A DNA stretch of 34,490 bases from Candidatus Bathyarchaeia archaeon (GTDB lineage Archaea; Thermoproteota; Bathyarchaeia; Hecatellales; Hecatellaceae). A program made the position numbers and the translations under genes. This document shows, piece after piece, positions 1 through 6,829 of the stretch. Below the pieces are notes generated by a model. The model saw only the letters and a list, made by a program, of their open reading frames with translations. It was not told the origin of the DNA and ran no database searches. Within the stretch, counting starts at the first letter, position 1, and the number at the start of each line of letters is the position of its first letter. The stretch covers positions 1-34,490 of the forward strand of contig JAVZMI010000011.1 in the NCBI GenBank assembly GCA_038883335.1, given 5' to 3'.

Positions 1-162
1 GAGTTAGGGCAATTAACCGTATTCACTTTAAGACCCTATGTCATTATATGGAAGATTGAAAGGGGCCACAGCAATCTTGATCTGATAGATTCAAAGTATA
101 GGTCCTGTTATGATGTGAGTTCTGATATACCAGATCAAAACGCATGCAAGCTGTGTCAGTAA
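1..162 (+). CDS. C-terminal fragment of an unidentified protein (5' end outside window)
   Basis: A reading frame open from the first base runs 53 codons to a TAA at 160-162. It has no start codon of its own that would make a convincing small gene, so it is best read as the tail of a gene beginning before the window. The segment starts with a hydrophobic beta-rich stretch (LTVFTLRPYVIIWKIE) and ends in a CKLCQ tail with two cysteines. I do not recognise the family. It could also be a chance open frame. Confidence 0.3.
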   Translation, partial: ELGQLTVFTLRPYVIIWKIERGHSNLDLIDSKYRSCYDVSSDIPDQNACKLCQ

Positions 163-372
163 AAATATCAGTATGTACCTTTTAATATTCACGGCTCAAC
201 ATCCAAAGCTCGCGGTACCCCACATATAAAGATTTAGCAGACCAGCTCGGAGAATGATCTTATATGGCGGCTTACCTATTCTTCGTGGACCCCTCGATTC
301 TAACTAGTTCATGTAGACTGCCAGGTTCAGCCAGATGCAGTAAATAGGAGACGGCTAACTGGTTAGTGGCTT

Positions 373-505
373 TGGTGCCGGGGACGGGTTTCGAACCCGC
401 GACCTCTCTCCGGATGTGTGCCGTCTTAAATGCAACACCTCTGGATTATGAGTCCAGCGCTTTGATCTAGGCCCGATGTCTTCTAACCGGCTGAGCCACC
501 CCGGC
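373..505 (-). tRNA. tRNA-Met(CAT), elongator type, with two introns outside the anticodon loop
   Basis: Reading the minus strand, a perfect 7-bp acceptor stem (GCCGGGG with CCCCGGC), a GCTC/GAGC D stem, a CTGGA/TCCAG anticodon stem around loop CTCATAA and a GCGGG/CCCGT T stem fold into a standard tRNA. CCA is encoded (complement of 373-375). The anticodon CAT lies at the complement of 448-450. Two insertions interrupt the mature sequence: about 21 nt in the 3' side of the D arm (within 461-482) and about 35 nt between the anticodon stem and the variable loop (within 404-440). Removing them leaves a 77-nt tRNA including CCA. A tRNA-Ile2 precursor (CAT modified to agmatidine) is the main alternative; the overall sequence looks more like elongator Met. 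Confidence 0.88.
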
Positions 506-529
506 TCCTTATGTGTGTTGGGTCAATAG

Positions 530-542
530 CTATAAAAGTATA
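530..542. promoter_or_regulatory. Near-symmetric TATA box between tRNA-Met and pgk
   Basis: The element reads as a TATA box on both strands (ctataaaagtat). On the minus strand it lies about 25-30 nt before the 5' end of the tRNA at 505. On the plus strand it lies about 25-30 nt before an expected start site near 563, leaving a short leader before the pgk ATG at 590. It may therefore serve both genes. This is a sequence-pattern inference. Confidence 0.5.
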
Positions 543-589
543 GATCCCTAAACTCTATTTATTGGTCACGGAAAGGGTGCAAAGGCTTG

Positions 590-1816
590 ATGGCGCCAGA
601 GTTCCTAACTCTCAAAGACATTGACATTGTGGGTAAAACCGTATTCCTCAGACTGGACATAAACTCGCCCATCGACCCAGAGACGGGGCAGATTCTTGAT
701 GATACACGAATCAGGGCTGCAGCCCCCACAGTTAAAGAACTAAGCAAGTCTCGTCTCGTTATAGGCTCTCACCAGAGCCGCCCTGGCAAAGATGACTTCA
801 CGTCCCTAAGAGCACATGCAGCCGTCTTAAGGAGGTACTGTGGCAGAAACGTGAAGTTTATCGACGATGTGATGGGGCCGTCAGCTAGGGCGGCAATACA
901 AGAGCTACGTAACGGTGAAGTCCTCGTCTTGGACAATTTAAGGTTCTGCTCCGAAGAGAACATAGAGGCGCCGGCTAAACAGCTAGTTAAGACACATCTA
1001 GTCAGGCGTCTCGCCCCTCTTTTTGATGTTTTTGTTAACGACGCCTTTGCAGCAGCCCATCGGTCTCAAGCATCGCTAGTCGGCTTCGCTGAGCTTATGC
1101 CCTCAGCAGCTGGGTTGATTATGGAGAAGGAAATCAAAAACATAAGTGGAATTCTTCAGAATCCTCGGCGGCCCTGTGTGTATCTTCTAGGCGGTGTAAA
1201 GGTGTCAGATAGGGTAGCCGTTATAGAGAATGCGTTGAAGAGCCAAAAAGTAGATTATGTCTTGTTAGGGGGACTCCTTGGGGAGTTCTTCCTGAAGGCG
1301 GCAGGATTCAACCTCGGAGTTGAGAATGAGAAGAAGTTGCAGGAACACCTCAAGTTTCTCGATAAGGCGCGAAGTATACTGGCGTCCAACAAGGATAAAA
1401 TCGTTTTACCTGTAGATCTGGCTGTGAATAGAGAGGGTGAACGTGTCGATCTCGCCCTGAAAGACTTCCCAGTCGATGAGGTTATTATGGACATAGGGAT
1501 TGAGACCACTGCCAAATACAGTAGTATCTTGAAGAATGCTGGTTCCGTGATTACAGACGGACCACTCGGCGTATTCGAGTATCAAGCTTTCAATTTTGGG
1601 ACGAAAGGTGTGTTAGAGGCTATGGCTGAGAGTAAGGCCTTTACCCTTGCGGGGGGCGGTCATGTGGCAGGCGCCCTCGAGATCTTGGGTTTGGCAGACA
1701 AGATAAGCCACATCTCAACTGGCGGTGGGGCGATGTTGGCCCTTCTTGCGGGTGATCCTCTCCCAGCAGTTGAGGCTTTGAAGAGGAGCGCTAAACGGTT
1801 CAAAGGTAAACTGTAA
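590..1816 (+). CDS. pgk: Phosphoglycerate kinase
   Basis: Catalyses transfer of the acyl phosphate of 1,3-bisphosphoglycerate to ADP, giving 3-phosphoglycerate and ATP, in cytosolic glycolysis/gluconeogenesis. At 408 residues it has the usual archaeal length. Visible signatures are the substrate loop FLRLDINSP near the N terminus, SHQSRPG, DNLRFCSEE, the NDAFAAAHRSQAS segment, GGVKVSDRV in mid-protein and the glycine-rich nucleotide site GGGHVAGALE near the C terminus. A TTG at 587 is in frame just before the ATG at 590; ATG is preferred, with a GGTG-type ribosome site around 575-578. The gene stands alone between two tRNA genes rather than in a glycolytic operon. Confidence 0.96.
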   Translation: MAPEFLTLKDIDIVGKTVFLRLDINSPIDPETGQILDDTRIRAAAPTVKELSKSRLVIGSHQSRPGKDDFTSLRAHAAVLRRYCGRNVKFIDDVMGPSARAAIQELRNGEVLVLDNLRFCSEENIEAPAKQLVKTHLVRRLAPLFDVFVNDAFAAAHRSQASLVGFAELMPSAAGLIMEKEIKNISGILQNPRRPCVYLLGGVKVSDRVAVIENALKSQKVDYVLLGGLLGEFFLKAAGFNLGVENEKKLQEHLKFLDKARSILASNKDKIVLPVDLAVNREGERVDLALKDFPVDEVIMDIGIETTAKYSSILKNAGSVITDGPLGVFEYQAFNFGTKGVLEAMAESKAFTLAGGGHVAGALEILGLADKISHISTGGGAMLALLAGDPLPAVEALKRSAKRFKGKL

Positions 1817-1872
1817 TCTGACACATAAGATTTTTCAACTAATAGGATCTAATACTTTGAGCGTATAGGGCT

Positions 1873-1965
1873 GCCCCGGTAGCTAAGCCAGGTCATAGCG
1901 ATGGCCTTGTATGCCAACGCACAGATAGCCATAGGTCGCGGGCTCAAATCCCGCCCGGGGCTCCA
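1873..1965 (+). tRNA. tRNA-Thr(TGT) with a 15-nt intron after position 37
   Basis: A perfect acceptor stem (GCCCCGG/CCGGGGC), D stem GCTA/TAGC, anticodon stem ATGGC/GCCAT, T stem GCGGG/CCCGC and an encoded CCA (1963-1965) are all visible. The anticodon TGT is at 1908-1910. Fifteen extra bases at 1912-1926 fit an intron at the canonical 37/38 site, leaving a normal seven-base loop CTTGTAA. The mature tRNA would be 78 nt including CCA. A weak TATA-like sequence lies near 1850-1858. Confidence 0.9.
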
Positions 1966-2080
1966 ATATGGAGTTTTAAAAACTAGGATGCTGGTGTATG
2001 GTTGTTTGCTCCAAAGCTTTAAATTTTCTATTTAGCATAGAAGCTGTTCTAGTGGTTTGCTAGGTGGTGAAGGGTGTTAC

Positions 2081-3337
2081 TTGAAGATTGCCTGTTTTGT
2101 CTGCGAGTTTCCACCTAGAATCGTGGGAGGTCTCGGGACTTACGCTGCAGAGATCACGCGAGAATTCATTAAGAAAGGCCACGACGTATCTGTCTTCACC
2201 GTCAATGACGGTACTCTGAAAACGAGGGAGATCATAGGTGGGATAGAGGTTCACAGACCTCTTTTAGTAAATATGAGTAAGGTTCTACCCGACCTAATAG
2301 TTGATGACGTAAGGCGGTGGGGGACTGTTGGCATGCAGTTCTTCTCAGAAATATTCGTTTGCAACATCCTCTCCGCCTCTAAATTCGTCAACCAACTCGT
2401 CCTCCATGATAAGGAAGCTTTCAAGATAATAGCAATACACGATTGGCTTTCCTCCATCGCCGGTATTCTGTCTAAGGAGATGCTTAGGCTTCCTCTCGTT
2501 TTCCATGTTCATTCAACAGAAGAAGGGCGATCTCTAGGGGACGGCTCAAAGACTATAATTGAGTTGGAAAGAAAAGCAGCAGCCCACGCCAACGCAATAA
2601 TCACTGTATCATACGCTATGAGGGATGAACTAATATCGCTAGGTTATCCTGCAGAGAAGATTCATGTCGTGTGGAATGGTGTAGATCCAGCCAAATATAA
2701 CCCATCAAATGTATCTCCCGAGACAGTCCAAGCACTCAGGCGTCAGTATGGTGTCGACGACAAAGAGAAACTAATCCTGTGCTTGGCTAGGTTAACTAGG
2801 GTGAAGGGCGTTGATAAGATGGTGTTAGCCATGCCTCACATATTACAGAAACACCCTGAGGCCAAACTGGTTCTTGTGGGGAAGGGAGATATGGAGAACT
2901 ATCTAGTAGACCTGATCGGAAGTCTCAAATTAAGAGATAAGGTGCAGTTTAACCGCAGTTTTCTACCTGAGCACGAGCGGATAGCACACTACGCCGCAGC
3001 CGATGTCGTGGTCTTCCCCAGCCTGTATGAGCCCTTCGGCATTGTAGCCTTAGAAGCCATGTCTATGGAAAAGCCCGTAGTTGTGGGAGCACGAGGAATA
3101 TGTGGCTTCAGAGAGATTGTTGTCCCTCACGGCCCAGAGCAGAATGGGTTTCATGTAAACGCATACGACCCCGCCGATATCGCGTGGGGCGTAAACAGCA
3201 TCCTAGACGACCCAGGAAGGTCGAAGATTTTGGGGGTTAATGGACGGCAGAGAGTTTTGAAAGAATTTACTTGGGAGAGGGCGGCGGATAGGACGCTGAA
3301 AATTTATGAACAGATTATTTCTGAGGCTAAGTCCTAG
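2081..3337 (+). CDS. GT-B fold glycosyltransferase (glycogen-synthase-like, GT4/GT5 type)
   Basis: Predicted to transfer a sugar from a nucleotide-sugar donor, probably in glycogen or other glycan synthesis; the acceptor cannot be told from sequence. The N-terminal acceptor domain begins with the PPRIVGGLGTY loop, includes IHDWLSS, and is followed by a C-terminal donor domain with LARLTRVKG and the donor-site motif PSLYEPFGIVALEAM (EX7E). I place the start at TTG 2081 because a GGTGA site (2066-2070) sits ten bases upstream and the protein then opens with beta strand one (MKIACFVCEFPP); a TTG at 2057 is in frame upstream. Length is 418 residues. A TATA-like GCTTTAAATTTTC lies near 2013-2026. 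It ends overlapping the convergent glycosyltransferase gene by 11 bases and is its paralogue. Confidence 0.88.
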   Translation: MKIACFVCEFPPRIVGGLGTYAAEITREFIKKGHDVSVFTVNDGTLKTREIIGGIEVHRPLLVNMSKVLPDLIVDDVRRWGTVGMQFFSEIFVCNILSASKFVNQLVLHDKEAFKIIAIHDWLSSIAGILSKEMLRLPLVFHVHSTEEGRSLGDGSKTIIELERKAAAHANAIITVSYAMRDELISLGYPAEKIHVVWNGVDPAKYNPSNVSPETVQALRRQYGVDDKEKLILCLARLTRVKGVDKMVLAMPHILQKHPEAKLVLVGKGDMENYLVDLIGSLKLRDKVQFNRSFLPEHERIAHYAAADVVVFPSLYEPFGIVALEAMSMEKPVVVGARGICGFREIVVPHGPEQNGFHVNAYDPADIAWGVNSILDDPGRSKILGVNGRQRVLKEFTWERAADRTLKIYEQIISEAKS

Positions 3338-4517
3338 GCCTCCACCCAAAAGCCTCATACTCCTTTCTGACCCGGCCATATGCATCCAAAGTTTTCTTGG
3401 CTATCTCCTCCCACCTATAACGTTCTCCTATAAGGCGCCAGCCATTCTCCCCAATCCATCTAGCATAGTTTGGGTCCTCTAGGAGCTGGGTGAGGGCCGA
3501 GGCTAGAGAAGCGGGGTCGTTGGGTGGAACTAAGATACCTGTCTCTCCATGTTTTATTATCTCCGAGAAACCTCCGATATTAGAGGCTACAACCGGTCTT
3601 CTGGCAGCCATGGCCTCCAATGCTACGATACCAAAAGGCTCGTATAGGCTTGGAAACACCGCCACATCCGACAAAGAGTAGAGTGCCCGTAGTTCTTGGT
3701 CGTCGATGAAACCTGTGAAGAATGCTTTAACTCCAACGCCAATCTCATGTGCCCTGCGAACTAATTGGGGCTTCATCGGTCCGTCGCCTACAAATATGAA
3801 CTTCACATCGCTTCTCCCCGCGAGCTTAGCAGCAGCCTCTAGGAGAATATGAACTCCCTTCTCATAGACCATCCTGCCAACATACAGGACTATTTTCTCC
3901 CAGGGAGCGGCATAGCGTGATCTAACTGCTTGGGCGTCAAGGGTACTCTTCCACTCAAAAGGGTTGATCCCGTTTGGGAGGACATCTACCTTCTCCGCTG
4001 GAAGTCCGAACATGGATAAGATCTCTCTTCGCATGAAGTGGCTGCATACAGCTACTCTCCAAGCCTCATATGTAAGTAACCACTCTAACTCATGGATGTG
4101 CCTCTGGAAGTTGTCAAGTAGTCCGCCGCGTCTCCCAAGCTCAGTGGAGTGGATGTGGGCATACAGAGGTACGCGATAGATGTGCTTAAGGCTGATGGCG
4201 GCTGGTGATACAAGCCAATCATGGGCATGTATAATATCGAACTTCTCCTTCATAACCTTGGATGCAGTTTCAATCATTGTAGCATTAAACTGGTAAACCC
4301 AGTCTAGGAAGCTGGGTGAAGCTAGTCTATAGGCGTCAACCCTGTAGACCTCAAGGTTTTCTTCTTTTTCATAGGGCGGTAAACCAGGGAAACCTAGTGT
4401 TATTATTACGACCCTTACGCCAAGTCGACTTAACTCTTTCGAGAGCCAATAAACATTCCTAGCCAACCCGCCCACAATTCTTGGTGGGTACTCCCAGGAG
4501 AGCATGAGTGAGTTCAA
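3327..4517 (-). CDS. GT-B fold glycosyltransferase (glycogen-synthase-like)
   Basis: A 396-residue two-domain glycosyltransferase. The N-terminal domain carries WEYPPRIVGGLARNVY and HAHDWLVSPA; the C-terminal domain carries VLYVGRMVYEKGV, VGDGPMKP and the donor motif PSLYEPFGIVALEAM, nearly identical to that of the gene at 2081-3337. It therefore looks like a complete enzyme using a nucleotide sugar. Its ATG overlaps the stop of the upstream gene (ATGA at 4514-4517), so it is probably translated by coupling with the N-domain-only protein before it. The two may act as partners. The exact product (glycogen, trehalose-type glycoside or cell-surface glycan) is not determinable here. Confidence 0.88.
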   Translation of the reverse strand: MNSLMLSWEYPPRIVGGLARNVYWLSKELSRLGVRVVIITLGFPGLPPYEKEENLEVYRVDAYRLASPSFLDWVYQFNATMIETASKVMKEKFDIIHAHDWLVSPAAISLKHIYRVPLYAHIHSTELGRRGGLLDNFQRHIHELEWLLTYEAWRVAVCSHFMRREILSMFGLPAEKVDVLPNGINPFEWKSTLDAQAVRSRYAAPWEKIVLYVGRMVYEKGVHILLEAAAKLAGRSDVKFIFVGDGPMKPQLVRRAHEIGVGVKAFFTGFIDDQELRALYSLSDVAVFPSLYEPFGIVALEAMAARRPVVASNIGGFSEIIKHGETGILVPPNDPASLASALTQLLEDPNYARWIGENGWRLIGERYRWEEIAKKTLDAYGRVRKEYEAFGWRPRT

Positions 4518-5161
4518 ACTTTAACCTTCTCATAGGCGTTTATAGCTGTATCCACGTCACTCGAGCCAAGGCGTGCCGGCAATATTTTCTCACACAGAAT
4601 TCCATAATCAACCTTTATTCTCGAAGCTACATCATCGTCCCCAGCTAAGATTATGTCGGCATATTTGAGGCAGAAGCGTTCTACCTCACTGATCCCATGC
4701 CCCAGAAGGTTTCCCATCCCCCCTCGAATAGACTCCGTAGAGTAGACTGTTAAGACTGTGGGGAGATTGAAGCTCCATTTCAGGTATAAGGCTGGAAGGC
4801 ATGAGGTCCAATCATGGGCGTGTATGACGTTAAGGCCCTCCCCATTCATACTGTGGAAAAAATCCGCAGACCTTCGTACTAACGTGACACTTAGAGACCA
4901 AATATAGTTGAGAATACTGGCGTGATGCTTGATAGGATGGCCAGCCATTAAAACTCTGACCGCACCATCCATCTTTTCTCCATCCCCATCTGAAGGGTGG
5001 ATTACGGTTACATCTAGCCCCCTCCCCGCGAGCCCTTGTGCGAGACTGTAAACATATCCAGCGACGCGGCCTACAATTCTTGGTGGGTACTCCCATGTCA
5101 GCAATAAAACCTTGAGAGGGCGGTCTTGCTTCCGTATTCTAGCTAAAGGAGGTGACGACAC
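4514..5161 (-). CDS. Standalone N-terminal domain of a GT-B glycosyltransferase
   Basis: A 215-residue protein homologous over its length to the N-terminal acceptor domain of its two neighbours: TWEYPPRIVGRVAGYVYS near residue 22 and VIHAHDWTSCLPALYLK in the middle. It stops at the interdomain linker, and the whole nucleotide-sugar binding domain is absent. The glycine loop that reads VGGL in the two full paralogues reads VGRV here, so activity on its own is unlikely. The gene overlaps the one upstream by 23 bases and the one downstream by 4, which argues for a stable operon arrangement rather than a fresh truncation. It could be a non-catalytic partner of the downstream enzyme; that is inference. 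Confidence 0.8.
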   Translation of the reverse strand: MSSPPLARIRKQDRPLKVLLLTWEYPPRIVGRVAGYVYSLAQGLAGRGLDVTVIHPSDGDGEKMDGAVRVLMAGHPIKHHASILNYIWSLSVTLVRRSADFFHSMNGEGLNVIHAHDWTSCLPALYLKWSFNLPTVLTVYSTESIRGGMGNLLGHGISEVERFCLKYADIILAGDDDVASRIKVDYGILCEKILPARLGSSDVDTAINAYEKVKV

Positions 5162-5378
5162 ACATTGCTCCCTTCATAGTCACGTAGTATCGGTTTCCTT
5201 CAGACCGTACGTAGTCATCTTTTTTGAGATTATCTAGTATTTGGGCGACCTCTCCTTCACTCATCTTCAGATACCAAGCCAACTCCTCCAGAGGTCTAGC
5301 GTGAACAGGGTCGGTTGATGCTAAGGAGTGCAGGACAATCAAGACCTTCATCTCCACTTCTATGGGACTATTCGGCAT
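5139..5378 (-). CDS. Small winged-helix DNA-binding protein
   Basis: A 79-residue protein with a helix-turn-helix pattern: LEELAWYLKMSEGEVAQILDNL followed by a wing-like KKDDYVRSEGNRYYVT. It resembles ArsR/MarR-type archaeal regulators but lacks extra ligand-binding domains. It is the first gene of a minus-strand operon with the two glycosyltransferase genes, so it may regulate them or itself. An internal ATG ten codons in (MKVLIVLHSLAST) is a possible alternative start. A GAGAG-type ribosome site precedes the upstream ATG, and a TATA-like box lies at 5453-5461. Confidence 0.75.
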   Translation of the reverse strand: MPNSPIEVEMKVLIVLHSLASTDPVHARPLEELAWYLKMSEGEVAQILDNLKKDDYVRSEGNRYYVTMKGAMCVVTSFS

Positions 5379-5843
5379 AGTAGTCTCTCATTCCTCAAGC
5401 ATACGATTATTTGCTACAGCTATGATTACCAGAAAACATAAGACAAGTTCGCTTTAAAAACTTTGGATAGGCTGCTAAAACGCAGGGGGTATCTCGCTTT
5501 TATTTTTTTAACTTCGTTCAATTGCCTTCAGCACGCAAACTCGTGAACAAAGAGATAAAGCGGTTTACTCGAACGTGTAAGTTTGGGTCTAGCTGCAACC
5601 TTCGTGTGTCATTGCAAATTTTATCCCTTGCCAGAAATGATTATAATAGGTTGGAAATAAACTGATCTTCGCCCGCATATCTCTCAATGACTTGAGTGAC
5701 GCTTTCGGTTAGAAAGCGTAGCTACTTTAAACCTGATACGAATACACGATAACGAGCAGTTACAACCAACATTGAAGTGAGACAGATGTAAAAAATATCG
5801 ATGGTTAGGAAGTCATGTCTGTGCCTGTTCGGGGTAGCTTTGC
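5379..5843. other. Gene-poor intergenic stretch with one perfect hairpin
   Basis: No convincing protein gene or tRNA is seen on either strand. Contents are the TATA box of the winged-helix/glycosyltransferase operon (minus strand, 5453-5461) and an isolated inverted repeat at 5699-5719 with 8-bp perfect arms (ACGCTTTC/GAAAGCGT) around a 5-base loop. The hairpin has no following T tract, so it is not an obvious intrinsic terminator. A non-coding RNA is possible but unsupported. Confidence 0.4.
5453..5461 (-). promoter_or_regulatory. TATA box for the winged-helix/glycosyltransferase operon
   Basis: On the minus strand the sequence reads AGTTTTTAAAGC, an archaeal TATA-like element about 75 bases before the ATG at 5378. 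It predicts a start site near 5430 and a leader of roughly 50 nt. No other good candidate lies closer. Confidence 0.45.
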
Positions 5844-5939
5844 TTAGACTCTTCTTTGGATTCTCTGTTTCTTTTCTATCTTCTCCTTCTCCTTCTCAGC
5901 CTTCTTAGATTGCATCGGATTCTTCTTATCTCTGCCCAT
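5844..5939 (-). CDS. 31-residue Lys/Glu-rich mini-protein
   Basis: A 31-codon frame (starts MGRDKKNPMQSKKAEKE, ends RIQRRV then TAA) with a strong GGGTGAG ribosome site at 5948-5954, eight bases before the ATG, and a TATA/BRE element at 5989-6000. The complete set of expression signals makes a real gene likely despite the size. The product would be a very basic, charged helical peptide with no membrane segment. The opening resembles the charged N-terminal extension of archaeal ribosomal protein eS25, but the winged-helix body of eS25 is not found after the stop. It may be an independent small protein or a truncated relict. Confidence 0.6.
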   Translation of the reverse strand: MGRDKKNPMQSKKAEKEKEKIEKKQRIQRRV

Positions 5940-5988
5940 TACCACATCTCACCCTAAGCAAAAAGGATGCTAAACTCTAGGCGGTCTG

Positions 5989-6000
5989 TTTAAAAGGTTT
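5989..6000 (-). promoter_or_regulatory. TATA/BRE element for the 31-residue gene
   Basis: The minus strand reads AAACCTTTTAAAC, a purine-rich BRE followed by a TATA box. It lies about 50 bases before the ATG at 5939 and predicts transcription start near 5967, upstream of the Shine-Dalgarno site. Confidence 0.5.
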
Positions 6001-6121
6001 TCGCCCATTAAATTTAATTTTTAGTTAAGGGCAGATGCTAGCCCCCCCCAGCAATTTTTAACGAAATATAACTTTATACTTAGTGCACTAACCTTGCTGC
6101 CTCTAACCTAAGTCATTTCAG

Positions 6122-6604
6122 TCATAGCTTATAGCCGAGCCTTCGGAGGAACTCCCTCCTCTCAGCGGCATCCTTATCGGTCTCGATTCCTTTAGGCTTA
6201 TATCCATCTATTACGCCGAGGATACCTCTTCCCTGCTCAGTCTCAGCCACTATCACCTCAACTGGGTTAGCCGTAGCACAGAGGACTCTGCACACCTCGG
6301 GGACAGCTTTCACCGAGTTCAATATGTTTATTGGATAGGCTCCTCGTATGAAGATTATAAATGAATGCCCAGCACCAACCCTAAATGCATTCTCAGCCGC
6401 AGCGTGTTTAAGTTCTTCATCATTCCCGCTTAACCGAACTAGGCAGGGTCCAGAGCTCTCACAAAAGCCGATTCCAAATTTTACACCAGGGACTGAGCCT
6501 ACCACTGCCTCATATAGGTCTTCAACAGTCTTAATGAAGTGAGATATGCCTAAGATCAAATTCGCATCCTTGGGCGTCTCAACCTTAACGACTTCGGTTT
6601 TCAA
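6122..6604 (-). CDS. Adenosine-specific kinase (DUF355 family)
   Basis: A 160-residue protein of the archaeal/bacterial family annotated as adenosine-specific kinase (Pfam Adenosine_kin), a cytosolic family not related to the ribokinase-type adenosine kinases. Recognisable segments are [54 protein letters not shown], the [17 protein letters not shown] block and the GILGVIDG motif. Full length for the family. The start is TTG at 6604 with a GGGGTG-like site upstream. It is divergently arranged with the thermosome operon. The biochemical assignment rests on family naming only. Confidence 0.9.
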   Translation of the reverse strand: MKTEVVKVETPKDANLILGISHFIKTVEDLYEAVVGSVPGVKFGIGFCESSGPCLVRLSGNDEELKHAAAENAFRVGAGHSFIIFIRGAYPINILNSVKAVPEVCRVLCATANPVEVIVAETEQGRGILGVIDGYKPKGIETDKDAAERREFLRRLGYKL

Positions 6605-6717
6605 GAAGCCACACCCCTAATGCTTTATATCTGTAAATCTGTAATACCCTAAGTAAAAGTTTAAGTCATCGTCAATACCGCTCTCAAGAATGGTGAATAT
6701 TTAGTTATTGCTGATTG

Positions 6718-6734
6718 CTGAGGGTTACCCTCAG
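6718..6734. promoter_or_regulatory. Perfect 17-bp palindrome upstream of the chaperone operon
   Basis: CTGAGGGT-T-ACCCTCAG: two perfect 8-bp arms around one base. It lies about 30 bp upstream of the TATA box at 6765-6772, outside any coding region. Position and symmetry suit a dimeric regulator acting on the thermosome operon, possibly in heat-shock control. A binding protein is not identified. Confidence 0.5.
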
Positions 6735-6754
6735 TAGCGTTCAGCTGCAGGATA

Positions 6755-6772
6755 ATCCGAAAGGTTTATTAA
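6755..6772 (+). promoter_or_regulatory. BRE/TATA promoter of the chaperone operon
   Basis: A purine-rich CCGAAA BRE-like element is followed by GGTTTATTAA. The predicted start site is near 6797, leaving a short leader with a GAGAGGTGG ribosome site (6815-6823) before the ATG at 6830. This is the only strong TATA element ahead of the four-gene operon. Confidence 0.6.
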
Positions 6773-6829
6773 TTAACCTTTTTTCACCATCATAGCTAAC
6801 TCGCGGTAGTTAACTGAGAGGTGGTACCA

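Noticed and set aside
4830-5096. 88-codon minus-strand frame overlapping the half glycosyltransferase
   Set aside because: Out-of-frame within a gene that has clear homology to its neighbours.
5844-5939. Calling the 31-codon gene ribosomal protein eS25
   Set aside because: Only the charged N-terminal style is similar; the winged-helix body was not found in the sequence after the stop.
6040-6060. Run of eight C residues as a functional site
   Set aside because: A short homopolymer in an intergenic region with no associated gene signal; possibly sequencing-prone but not interpretable.
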